This document shows positions 1 to 6,216 of a stretch of DNA of 11,637 nt, piece after piece. The position numbers and the translations under genes are program-made. The stretch covers positions 1 to 11,637 of the forward strand of contig JAQUOM010000046.1 in the NCBI GenBank assembly GCA_028717105.1. Direction: 5' to 3'. Origin of the DNA: Candidatus Omnitrophota bacterium. Its GTDB lineage: Bacteria; Omnitrophota; Gorgyraeia; Velamenicoccales; Velamenicoccaceae. Every line of letters begins with the position of its first letter. The stretch's first letter is position 1. Under the pieces are notes generated by a model. It saw only the letters and a list, made by a program, of their open reading frames with translations, was not told where the DNA came from and made no database searches.

Positions 1-1039
1 TGGGGTCGGCGTAATCGTATTCGATGCCGTATCCCGGCCGCATCAGGCGCGCATCCCGGAGGCCCTCGATGGAACGGACCATCTCCAGCTGCACGTCCAG
101 AGGCAGGCTCGTCGAGATGCCGTTCGGATAGATCTCGACGGTATCAAACCCTTCGGGCTCCAGGAATATCTGGTGCCTGTCGCGGTCGGCAAACCGCACG
201 ACCTTGTCTTCGATGGACGGACAATACCGCACGCCCGTCGAGGTGATCTTGCCGGTATAGAGCGGAGAGCGGTCAAGCCCCCGGCGGATGATCTCGTGTG
301 TCCGGGGATTGGTATATGTCAGATGGCACGGGCGCTGCCGGACGGCCAGGCCCTGCGTGGCAAAAGAGAATGCAACGGGCGGTTCGTCGCCGTCCTGGCG
401 CCGCAGCGCTTTGAAATCGATGCTGCGGCTGTCGAGGCGCGGGCAGGTCCCGGTCTTGAGCCGCCCCATGCGCAGCCCCCGCTGCTTCAAATCTTCGGCG
501 AGGGCGCTGCTCGGCGCTTCTCCCAGCCGGCCGCCGGAAAAATGAGTCAGGCCGATATGGATGAGGCCGTTCAAGAATGTCCCGGGCGTCACGACGACCG
601 ACGCAGCGTAAAACGATTCCCCCAGAGATGTCCTCACGCCGACAACGGCGCCGGCATCGACGATAAGGCCGACGACTTCGGCCTGGCGGGCCTCAAGGCC
701 GTCCAGCCGTTCCAGCTCCGCTTTGATGAACGCTTTATAAAGGAACATGTCCTCCTGCACCCTTAAAGACCGCACAGCCGGGCCCTTGGAGGCATTGAGC
801 ATCCGGAACTGCATGCCGCAGGCGTCGGCAGCTTTGGGCATAAGGCCGCCCAGGGCATCGATCTCCCTGACCAACTGCGACTTCCCGATGCCGCCGATCG
901 CAGGATTGCATGACATAGCGCCGACAGCGTCGAGGTCCATCGTCAACAGAAGGACCCGGCACCTCAGCCGCGCCGCCGCATAGGCCGCCTCGGCCCCTGC
1001 GTGGCCCGCTCCGACGATAATGACATCATAATGTTCCAT
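1..1039 (-). CDS. mnmG: tRNA uridine-5-carboxymethylaminomethyl synthesis enzyme MnmG (GidA), N-terminal part
   Basis: This is the FAD-binding subunit of the MnmE-MnmG complex, which in the cytoplasm installs the carboxymethylaminomethyl group at C5 of wobble uridine 34 in several tRNAs. About 346 of the usual 600-odd residues are present; the C-terminal tRNA and MnmE-binding part lies beyond base 1. The N-terminus shows the FAD dinucleotide fold G10-A-G12-H-A-G15, then the family block MSCNPAIGG with Cys44, EIDALGG near residue 60, and RYCPSIEDK with Cys273. Those two cysteines are the ones conserved in MnmG. FLEPEG and YPNGISTSLP follow at about 292-313. The ATG at 1039 fits the family N-terminus, but its ribosome site is weak (a GAG about 8 bases upstream). 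One oddity is KTGTCPR at 195-201, where the family usually has KTGTPPR. Assignment is secure from motif order; TrmFO is excluded by the length before KTGT and the CPSIEDK block. Confidence 0.97.
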   Translation of the reverse strand, partial: MEHYDVIIVGAGHAGAEAAYAAARLRCRVLLLTMDLDAVGAMSCNPAIGGIGKSQLVREIDALGGLMPKAADACGMQFRMLNASKGPAVRSLRVQEDMFLYKAFIKAELERLDGLEARQAEVVGLIVDAGAVVGVRTSLGESFYAASVVVTPGTFLNGLIHIGLTHFSGGRLGEAPSSALAEDLKQRGLRMGRLKTGTCPRLDSRSIDFKALRRQDGDEPPVAFSFATQGLAVRQRPCHLTYTNPRTHEIIRRGLDRSPLYTGKITSTGVRYCPSIEDKVVRFADRDRHQIFLEPEGFDTVEIYPNGISTSLPLDVQLEMVRSIEGLRDARLMRPGYGIEYDYADP

Positions 1040-1050
1040 CGTTAAATCTC

Positions 1051-1183
1051 AAAAAAAATCCCAAACACCAAATACCAAATTCCAGACAATATTCAAATTC
1101 CAATCGGCTAATGGCCAAACTTTTTGTTTGGAAATTTTTGTTATCGGAATTTGTCCGGGATTTGGAAATTGGGATTTGGGATT
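1051..1183 (-). repeat. Long imperfect inverted repeat, terminator-like, between apgM and mnmG
   Basis: The 163-base gap is strikingly AT-rich compared with its neighbours and is dominated by an inverted repeat. The arms are 1057-1089 and 1151-1183, 33 bases each, matching at 27 of 33 positions by hand alignment. They consist of repeated CCAAAT/CCCAAA words. A smaller perfect hairpin lies inside (CCAAAC 1115-1120, GTTTGG 1126-1131, 5-base loop). On the minus strand the distal arm runs straight into eight Ts (1051-1058), so the RNA would be a long stem followed by a U-run just after apgM. That is a plausible intrinsic terminator, although the loop is long. mnmG begins only 11 bases further on, so its promoter must lie inside the repeat or mnmG depends on read-through. 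I found no convincing promoter there. Similar words may recur elsewhere in the genome as a dispersed repeat. Confidence 0.7.
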
Positions 1184-1202
1184 TAACTATATTGTCCCTT
1201 GA

Positions 1203-2486
1203 TTATTCCTTCGCCAGCTTGATGAACAATCCCATCAAGTCCTTGCCCAAAAGTTCGCCCAGAGAGCCGTGCGCGGCCGCTTTTTCCGAAAAGCTCAACG
1301 TCCCGTCGGACTTGATGCTGCCGCCGGTGACGATCAAGGGCACGGGGTCGGGAGAATGGGCCTTAAGCTTGCAGGGTGTCGAATGATCTGCGGTCACCAC
1401 AACGATGGTTTCTTTCATATCCAGGTGAGGCAGGAGATTCCCGAAGAAATGCTTGTCGATCGCCTCGATGGACGCTTTCTTGGCCTTGAAATCGCCGTCA
1501 TGCCCCGGCTCATCCGGCCCTTTGATATGGATATAAAGCCCGTCGAAATCGGCGATCTTCTGGAGGGCGATCTTGGCCCAAACGGAATAATCGACGTCGA
1601 GGTGGCCGGTACGCGAAGGGACGTCGACGATGCTGATCTGCGTTAAAAGCGCAATGCCTTTTTCTACGGGCATCTCGACGAAAGAACCGAATTTCAAATG
1701 GTAATACTCTGACATCGGCGGGAATTTAGGCAGATGGTCGCCGGCGTCGCGCGAAAGGATGGCATTGGCCGGCACCTTGCCGTCGGCGATGCGCTTTTTG
1801 TTGATGGCGGCATCCTGAAGGACCCGATGGGACTTCTGCGTGAATTCGTTCAAAAGGGCCGCCGCCTCGAGCGCCTCGGGAGACTTCTCATGACCCGGCA
1901 TAGGCCTGGATTCTTCCACATAGGGCTCAAAGGTTTCCTTGGCGAGGCCAAAAACGCCCTCGCGGTCATAGGCAGGGTCGGTATTGGTGATCCACGCGGA
2001 GAGCTGGGAATGCATTGTGCGGATGACGAGTATCCCGCGGTGGCCGATGGTGTTCTTGAACTCGAACGTCGCGTTGGTCAGCGTAACCTTGCTGTTGATC
2101 TCTTTGGCCAGCATGGTCGCTTCTTCCGTCGACAGGTTCCGGCCGACCCTGCGGTCCTTGATGGTGCGGCCGTCATCCGCAACGGTCGCGAAATTGACGC
2201 GAAACGCGACATTGCCGTCGTCCACCTTCAGGCCTTCGGCGAAAGACTCCAGGGGCCCCCGGCCGGTATAAAATTTGTGGGCGTCATACCCCAGGAGGCT
2301 GATCACGGCGATGTCCGATTCAGGGGCCACTCCTTTGGCAACCGTATGGACGACGCCGCTCTTGCCCTTCTGGGCCAACTTATCCATGTTCGGAGTCAAT
2401 GCCGCCTCAAGAGGGGTCTTGTCCCCCAATTCTTTGATCGGGGTATCTCCCAAACCGTCTAAAACAACATAAAGGATCTTCTTCAT
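1203..2486 (-). CDS. apgM: 2,3-bisphosphoglycerate-independent phosphoglycerate mutase, archaeal (ApgM) type
   Basis: This cytoplasmic glycolytic enzyme interconverts 3- and 2-phosphoglycerate through a phosphoserine intermediate and two metal ions (alkaline phosphatase superfamily). The 427-residue length fits the ApgM branch, which is shorter than the roughly 510-residue GpmI. Visible motifs are VLDGLGD (metal ligand Asp10) and PLEAALTPNMDKLA near 25-38. APESDIAVISLLGYD follows at 54-68 with the probable nucleophile Ser57, then YTGRGPLE at 73-80. KGPDEPGHDGD at 322-332 contains Asp325 and His329, TADHSTPC is at 365-372, and KAHSPDPVP has His377; together these form the second metal cluster. 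The ATG at 2486 is chosen because GGAGGT sits 8 bases upstream and MKKILYVVLDG is the family N-terminus; an in-frame start 11 codons earlier has no such support. It has its own promoter and leader, and the next gene is mnmG after an inverted repeat. Confidence 0.96.
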   Translation of the reverse strand: MKKILYVVLDGLGDTPIKELGDKTPLEAALTPNMDKLAQKGKSGVVHTVAKGVAPESDIAVISLLGYDAHKFYTGRGPLESFAEGLKVDDGNVAFRVNFATVADDGRTIKDRRVGRNLSTEEATMLAKEINSKVTLTNATFEFKNTIGHRGILVIRTMHSQLSAWITNTDPAYDREGVFGLAKETFEPYVEESRPMPGHEKSPEALEAAALLNEFTQKSHRVLQDAAINKKRIADGKVPANAILSRDAGDHLPKFPPMSEYYHLKFGSFVEMPVEKGIALLTQISIVDVPSRTGHLDVDYSVWAKIALQKIADFDGLYIHIKGPDEPGHDGDFKAKKASIEAIDKHFFGNLLPHLDMKETIVVVTADHSTPCKLKAHSPDPVPLIVTGGSIKSDGTLSFSEKAAAHGSLGELLGKDLMGLFIKLAKE

Positions 2487-2608
2487 TCCGTTAGACCTCC
2501 GTTTGTCATTCGAAAACAAGGAGCTTCATCCCTGCGGATCTGACCCCATCAACCTTTGGACAGCCGCCCAAAGGCCCAACGGGATTCCCCTGACTTTCCA
2601 AAAGAAGG
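2487..2608 (-). other. 5' leader of apgM
   Basis: If transcription starts about 7 bases past the -10 box, apgM has an untranslated leader of about 115 bases. It contains a perfect 7-bp hairpin (CCTTTGG 2553-2559 with CCAAAGG 2568-2574, 8-base loop). Near the ribosome site is a weaker TTGT/ACAA pairing. No known riboswitch consensus was recognised. An open frame crosses this stretch on the same strand (2712 down to 2506), but it lacks a ribosome site and reads like chance coding. Confidence 0.4.
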
Positions 2609-2637
2609 ATTTTACCACCTTGAAACCACACTATCAA
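2609..2637 (-). promoter_or_regulatory. Sigma70-like promoter upstream of apgM
   Basis: On the minus strand TTGATA (2632-2637) is followed after exactly 17 bases by TAAAAT (2609-2614). This is close to the TTGACA/TATAAT consensus with ideal spacing. It lies in the 267-base gap between the esterase and apgM and points toward apgM. Confidence 0.65.
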
Positions 2638-2659
2638 GGGTTTTATAGAAAATACCCGC

Positions 2660-2682
2660 CCAGGCGCCATGGCCGTGCCTGG
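2660..2682 (-). terminator. Hairpin downstream of the esterase gene, possible weak terminator
   Basis: CCAGGC (2660-2665) pairs with GCCTGG (2677-2682) around an 11-base GC-rich loop that can pair further. On the minus strand it is followed by GCGGG and then a T-rich TATTTTCT. It lies about 70 bases past the esterase stop and just before the apgM promoter, where a terminator would be expected, but the U-run is interrupted and displaced. Confidence 0.3.
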
Positions 2683-2753
2683 AAAGACAACCAAATGCCC
2701 CACCTTCACCATGCTGGAAAATGTTCATGACACGAAGCAAAACCCTTACGGAA

Positions 2754-3740
2754 TCAAGAGTTATCTCTTTTGGAATGTCTATCAAAAAAATCCCAGATGA
2801 TATCTGTAGCTGAAATCCTGCCGATTTCCGGTGGATCCCCCCACATTTTTTCAGCCGTGCTGCCCGGCCAGGCGTGCCCTCCGCCCAAGATCGTATAGAG
2901 GCTGACTTCCGTCCCTTCCAGGCAAAAAGACCAGGTCTTGACCCTGACATCGCCGCGCTCCATCTCCTGGTAACGCGTATCGCACGCATCACGCTCAACC
3001 CAGTGCGCCATGGCATTGGCCACGGAATTATCCTTGCGTTCGTGCCTGTCATAATACACGAGGGGCCACCCTCCCTGGTAAAGAACGTGTCTGTCTTCCG
3101 TGCCGTGAAAGGCGATGACGGAAACAGGCTTGGAAGGCAGGCAGACGTCGACATTCATGGCGCCAGCCACGGGCGCGATCGCGGCAATCTTGTCGGACAG
3201 CTCGCAACCCAGCTGATAGGCCAGCATTCCGCCGTTGGAGATACCGGTCACATAGACAGCCCGGCTGTCGATCTTGAATTCTTTCTGAAGATGTTCGATG
3301 AGCGCGCGGATAAAAGCCACGTCGTTGACGCGATGGTCCAACGCATAACCGCAGCAGTTGCCCGCGTTCCAGGTGAGGAAACGGTCCGCAAGCCGGCCCG
3401 TACCGTTCGGATAGACGGCAAGAAAACCCTTTTTGTTCGCCAGGTCCGAAAACCCCGTCATGCGCTGGGCGTTCTTGGCATTACCGCCGCCGCCGTGAAG
3501 GACGATCACCAGGGGCCAGGGATGCGTCCCGTCATAAGCCTCGGGAACGTGCAAAAGATAGGTCCTTGTCCGGCCGTCGACGACGAGAGAGCCTTCACGA
3601 TTGCCTCGCACGGCCTCGTCCTGCGCCTGCGCCGAAGCGCAGGCCGTCACAACAGACACGCATGCCAGAATAAAAATCCGCCGGCAGACCCCCCCTGCAT
3701 CAATAAACACGGCGGCGGCCTTTCTTTTTCCAGAATGCAA
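2754..3740 (-). CDS. Secreted PHB-depolymerase/LpqC-type esterase, probable lipoprotein
   Basis: This is an alpha/beta-hydrolase of the esterase PHB-depolymerase family, which includes LpqC, feruloyl and acetylxylan esterases and polyhydroxybutyrate depolymerases. Numbered from the start given here, the hydrophobic signal (about 21-33) ends in V-T-A-C with Cys34, a plausible lipobox. LVIVLHGGGGN (77-87) is the oxyanion loop. TWNAGNCCGYA (123-133) is typical of the family. The triad is Ser168 in GISNGG, Asp216 in HGTED and His289 in GGGHAWPG. At 328 residues the length is normal for an LpqC-like enzyme. The start shown is a TTG with GGAG four bases upstream, and it overlaps the end of the deaminase gene by 41 bases. 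A GTG at 3710 would give a more typical short signal peptide and is a real alternative. The natural substrate cannot be told from sequence; plant-type esters, PHB and xenobiotic esters are all possible. Confidence 0.88.
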   Translation of the reverse strand: MHSGKRKAAAVFIDAGGVCRRIFILACVSVVTACASAQAQDEAVRGNREGSLVVDGRTRTYLLHVPEAYDGTHPWPLVIVLHGGGGNAKNAQRMTGFSDLANKKGFLAVYPNGTGRLADRFLTWNAGNCCGYALDHRVNDVAFIRALIEHLQKEFKIDSRAVYVTGISNGGMLAYQLGCELSDKIAAIAPVAGAMNVDVCLPSKPVSVIAFHGTEDRHVLYQGGWPLVYYDRHERKDNSVANAMAHWVERDACDTRYQEMERGDVRVKTWSFCLEGTEVSLYTILGGGHAWPGSTAEKMWGDPPEIGRISATDIIWDFFDRHSKRDNS

Positions 3741-4182
3741 ACAGCTCCAGGCAATCGTTTCTTAAAAAATCCTTTTGGACACGGATGCCGGCGCCGCCCA
3801 TCCTCTTCATCGCGGCGTTGGAAACCGTCAATTCGTCAAACCCGAGTTTCTTTGCGTCGGCAATCCGCGCGCCGTAAACGATCTTCGAGATATTCGCCCA
3901 GTGGCAGGCGGAAAAACACATGGGGCACGGTTCGCACGTCGAATAAATGATACATCCGGAAAGCTCGACGGTTTTGAGGCGGCGGCAGGCCTCGCGGATC
4001 GCGCAGATCTCGGCGTGGGCCGTTATGTCCGTGTTCTTCCACACCCGGTTATGGCTCAAGGCGACGACGCGGCCGGCCCTGACGATGCAGGCGCCGAACG
4101 GCGTCTGCCCCCGGCGGACACCGTCCCTGGCTTTACCGATGGCCAGGCGCATGAACCGGGCGTCATTTGCTTTGCCCGGCAT
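3700..4182 (-). CDS. Guanine deaminase-like nucleoside/nucleobase deaminase
   Basis: This is a zinc-dependent cytidine-deaminase-fold enzyme, probably cytoplasmic. The zinc site is His56 and catalytic Glu58 in TAHAE, plus Cys86 and Cys89 in CEPCPMC. The surrounding sequence (TPFGACIV at 27-34, SHNRVWKNTD at 43-52, AIREACRRL at 61-69, SACHWA at 91-96, GFDEL at 114-118) resembles bacterial guanine deaminase GuaD more than the tRNA deaminase TadA. GuaD converts guanine to xanthine and ammonia. The length (160 residues) matches GuaD, and the C-terminal FAFWKKKG corresponds to the GuaD tail that completes the active site in the swapped dimer. The ATG at 4182 is preferred over the adjacent GTG because GGGAG is 5 bases upstream. 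The start lies 20 bases inside the lipoprotein gene, suggesting translational coupling. Substrate is inferred, so no symbol is given. Confidence 0.87.
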   Translation of the reverse strand: MPGKANDARFMRLAIGKARDGVRRGQTPFGACIVRAGRVVALSHNRVWKNTDITAHAEICAIREACRRLKTVELSGCIIYSTCEPCPMCFSACHWANISKIVYGARIADAKKLGFDELTVSNAAMKRMGGAGIRVQKDFLRNDCLELFAFWKKKGRRRVY

Positions 4183-5302
4183 CACCGCTCCCTGTCTCTT
4201 TGACTTCCCAGATCGTGTCGATAAAATAAGTCATCGGGATCCCGATGGAATCAACCCGGATATAATCGCTTGTGCGCGCGACGAGCCTGCCTTCTACGGT
4301 CTCTCCGTCCTTAAAAGATACTTTCACCCGTGTCCCCATGGGGATATCTTTCAGGCGCGTGTCGGCCTGCCCTGTTTTTTCCAGGACCTCGTCCAGGGAC
4401 GGTTTCTCTTCTGTCCCTGCGGATGAAGGTTCAGGGGCCGCCGTTCCGGAAGGCATCGGAAGGGCCGCATCGCCTTGAGGCTCTTGCGCCATTGCTTCCG
4501 CGAGCGTCGGAAGGGCAAAACTGATCCCTTCGGCAGAGGCGATCGCCTCGGTCTTGTCATCTTGCGTGCCGTAGTATTTATCGATCAATGTCTTGTCCTT
4601 GAAAAGGTCCCCTTTCAAAGAAAAAGCGACGGTATTCTCGTTTTCTTTCACGAAGATCCCGGTGACTTCCTGGATAGGCGTCGGCATCGTCAGGCGCAAT
4701 TCCACGCTGAACTGGCTCATCGCCTTCTCAATTTTATCCTTCATCTCCTTCTCTTCTGCCGTATCCGCCCGGCCTTCCTTCTGCGGGGCCGTCCCTTCAC
4801 CGGCCTCGGCAGCCGCCACCTGCCCCCTGGACTCTTTGGCCTTCTTTTCATTCTTCTTCATAAAAGCGACCATGCGGCCCTGGTCATCCCTGGCTAAGCC
4901 CACATGGGCCATCATAAGACCGCTCTTGAGCAGCTTATTGACGTCGTCGAAGCCGATCGTGTAATCGACATAAAGGTTCTTGTCGCGGATGTTTTTGGAA
5001 AAAGATTTGAACGTAATGTTCAAACCGGCCTTTTTGGCTTTTTTAAACATCTCATCCTGGCTGGAGAACATCTCTTCGGCCAGGGACGCCGGCATCTGCA
5101 CGTCTTTGCCGCCGCCAAAGGCCTGCGCCATCCCCTGCATCATATTTCCCATCGTGGAATCGATGAGCGTGATCGTGCCTTCCGGCACCATCAGGTGGAC
5201 TTCGAGGGTCCCTGTCCCGTCAGCCTGAAAAGACAGGTGTTCTTTGGACTGGATACATCCACACAATACCAGGCACAAAAAGAGGGCAGCGGTACGACGC
5301 AT
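4163..5302 (-). CDS. Two-domain lipoprotein of unknown function with C-terminal small beta-barrel
   Basis: I do not recognise a characterised family for the whole 379-residue protein. The N-terminus is a clear lipoprotein signal, with a hydrophobic run then L13-C-G-C16. A first domain (about 20-235) starts HLSFQADGTGTLEVHL, a pattern seen in secreted lipoproteins of LppM/DUF3153 style. It is interrupted by a charged Ala/Glu/Lys-rich stretch at about 148-195. A Pro/Ala/Ser-rich linker (about 270-305) leads to a compact C-terminal domain (about 316-368). There, V-K-V-S-F-K-D-G-E-T-V-E-G-R-L and G-I-P-M-T-Y-F-I-D-T-I look like an Sm-like or SH3-like five-strand barrel. The ATG at 5302 is chosen for AGGAG five bases upstream and because it places the lipobox correctly; an in-frame start 18 codons earlier is rejected. 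Its stop overlaps the deaminase start, and it follows the flavodoxin by 73 bases. Confidence 0.85.
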   Translation of the reverse strand: MRRTAALFLCLVLCGCIQSKEHLSFQADGTGTLEVHLMVPEGTITLIDSTMGNMMQGMAQAFGGGKDVQMPASLAEEMFSSQDEMFKKAKKAGLNITFKSFSKNIRDKNLYVDYTIGFDDVNKLLKSGLMMAHVGLARDDQGRMVAFMKKNEKKAKESRGQVAAAEAGEGTAPQKEGRADTAEEKEMKDKIEKAMSQFSVELRLTMPTPIQEVTGIFVKENENTVAFSLKGDLFKDKTLIDKYYGTQDDKTEAIASAEGISFALPTLAEAMAQEPQGDAALPMPSGTAAPEPSSAGTEEKPSLDEVLEKTGQADTRLKDIPMGTRVKVSFKDGETVEGRLVARTSDYIRVDSIGIPMTYFIDTIWEVKETGSGDAGQSK

Positions 5303-5375
5303 AGCTTCTCCTTTTTTAGAGACGTTGCAGAACAGGCGACATTCACCCGGCCGCAAAATTTTTCAAGCCGTCTCG

Positions 5376-5849
5376 TCACATCATCTCTCGGGCCCACCGG
5401 CGGGCCTTTTCCACCGACGCCTTTTGGGTACGGCGGGGTTCGATAAAATGCATTCTCCCTGCGATCACGTTCCCGGCGAGGGCCTCCTCCATGCGCGCCA
5501 ACGTCCTGCCCATGCCACCGCCGGAACAGCAAAACAGGGCGACCCTCTTGCCCCGGATGCCGGATTTTTCCAAAAATGCGCTCATGGCGGGTGCGGGCGC
5601 AAAGGCCCAAACCGGGGTACCGATGAACAAAAAGTCATATTGCGCCGGGTCTTTATCCAACGCAAAAAGAGCCGGCCGGACCTTCATGAACACCTGCCGG
5701 CCTCCCCAGAAATACTTGGAAAACCCCTTGCTCCTGGGCTCATCTTCCGTGCGCAGCTCAAGGGAATCCGCGCCCGTTTCTTGAGCGATGGTTTCGGCGA
5801 TCAGGCGCGTATTACCGTCGAATGAATAATAAACGACGAGTATTTTCAT
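5376..5849 (-). CDS. Flavodoxin-family FMN protein
   Basis: This is a 157-residue, single-domain flavodoxin-like protein, probably cytoplasmic and FMN-binding. VVYYSFDGNTRLIAETIA (5-22) is the beta1 strand and phosphate-binding loop, with Ser9, Asn13 and Thr14. FLFIGTPVWAFAPAPAMSAFL (73-93) matches the second flavin loop (GTPVW, the aromatic side stacking on the isoalloxazine). VALFCCSGGGMGRTLARM (103-120) is the third element seen in the NAD(P)H-oxidoreductase-like flavodoxins. The start at 5849 is supported by GGAG 8 bases upstream and by MKILVVYYS, the family N-terminus. It overlaps the stop of the 51-residue membrane gene by four bases (ATGA), so the two are probably translated together. 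Partner and substrate are unknown. The adjacent pair of cysteines (107-108) is unusual but not diagnostic. Confidence 0.93.
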   Translation of the reverse strand: MKILVVYYSFDGNTRLIAETIAQETGADSLELRTEDEPRSKGFSKYFWGGRQVFMKVRPALFALDKDPAQYDFLFIGTPVWAFAPAPAMSAFLEKSGIRGKRVALFCCSGGGMGRTLARMEEALAGNVIAGRMHFIEPRRTQKASVEKARRWAREMM

Positions 5850-6001
5850 TTTGCCTTCTCCGCGATCTTTTCCAAAAGCTCGATCATCCGGTCCATCTTG
5901 GACATGAGGAACCACGGCAAAAAGAGCCAGGCGATGCCGAGGGCCGCGCCCAGAATGACAAAGACTGTTCCCAGAAATCCGTACATCGTTTCTGTCATCA
6001 T
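5846..6001 (-). CDS. 51-residue single-pass membrane protein
   Basis: This short gene has good support. GGGGAGG lies five bases before the ATG at 6001 (a second ATG follows immediately), and the stop overlaps the flavodoxin start as ATGA. The product has a hydrophobic segment at about 8-33 (GFLGTVFVILGAALGIAW and on). An amphipathic charged tail (about 34-51, MSKMDRMIELLEKIAEKAK-like pattern) has heptad-like spacing of Met, Ile and Leu. It resembles the many small single-pass proteins that regulate or tether partners, but I recognise no family. Context suggests it anchors or escorts the flavodoxin translated right after it, which is inference. Its start overlaps the end of another tiny membrane ORF (5998-6116). 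Confidence 0.8.
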   Translation of the reverse strand: MMTETMYGFLGTVFVILGAALGIAWLFLPWFLMSKMDRMIELLEKIAEKAK

Positions 6002-6116
6002 CTCAACCTCCCCTGCTCGGTGCGCCTCAGGCGCACAGCCATCTCGCCAAAGACAAGACCCAGAAAAATAATGATACCTGCAACCAGGATTAACGGCAAA
6101 AAGAGTTCAAGGGCAT
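5998..6116 (-). pseudogene. Tiny membrane ORF, possibly frameshifted at a T5 run
   Basis: Just upstream of the 51-residue gene lies a frame encoding a hydrophobic helix (LPLILVAGIIIFLGLVFGE) followed by a basic tail, ending in TGA at 5998-6000 and overlapping the next ATG. It has no proper start in its own frame. The best start (ATG at 6116, AGG five bases upstream, just after a good promoter) is one frame away and hits a stop after eight codons. Adding one base in the five-T run (6098-6102 on the other strand) would give an intact 39-residue protein. Alternatives are a genuine programmed frameshift, a leaderless start at the TTG at 6099 giving 33 residues, a decayed gene, or a sequencing error in the homopolymer. 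Confidence 0.45.
6020..6036 (-). repeat. Perfect 7-bp hairpin before the 51-residue membrane gene
   Basis: GTGCGCC (6020-6026) and GGCGCAC (6030-6036) form a perfect GC-rich stem with a three-base loop. It ends only about seven bases upstream of the GGGGAGG ribosome site of the small membrane gene and lies within the 3' end of the preceding tiny ORF. It could modulate translation of the small gene or couple it to passage of ribosomes through the upstream ORF. It has no U-run, so it is not a terminator. Confidence 0.5.
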
Positions 6117-6135
6117 AAGGACCTGCCTGCTTTTT

Positions 6136-6164
6136 ACTTTACCAACGCCTGAGGGGCGAATCAA
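6136..6164 (-). promoter_or_regulatory. Sigma70-like promoter of the small-membrane-protein/flavodoxin operon
   Basis: On the minus strand TTGATT (6159-6164) and TAAAGT (6136-6141) are separated by exactly 17 bases. The predicted start of RNA (about 6129) would give a very short leader to the ATG at 6116. It resembles the apgM promoter in both boxes and spacing, which supports a shared vegetative sigma factor. Confidence 0.6.
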
Positions 6165-6216
6165 GAAGTTTGTCTGCGCCGTAAAGCCCCCGCAGGTTAA
6201 AAACCCTGCCTGTCGG

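Noticed and set aside
173..766. A 197-codon plus-strand frame at the left edge
   Set aside because: It is antisense to mnmG, whose motifs run continuously through this stretch.
1734..2462. A 242-codon plus-strand frame opposite apgM
   Set aside because: It lies fully inside a motif-verified gene and its translation shows no family features.
2506..2712. A 68-codon minus-strand frame in the apgM leader
   Set aside because: It starts upstream of the predicted transcription start, has no ribosome site and shows no protein-like pattern.
2612..3154. A 180-codon minus-strand frame overlapping the end of the esterase gene
   Set aside because: Mostly inside the esterase in another frame and rich in Arg and Trp as expected for an out-of-frame reading.
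2874..3950. A 358-codon open frame on the plus strand opposite the esterase and deaminase
   Set aside because: It is antisense to two genes with intact catalytic motifs, spans their junction, and has no recognisable domain. Long antisense frames are expected from the codon bias here.
5303..5375. A possible promoter (TTGAAA-17-AATGTC) between flavodoxin and lipoprotein
   Set aside because: The -10 box is poor, and nothing else supports an independent transcript.
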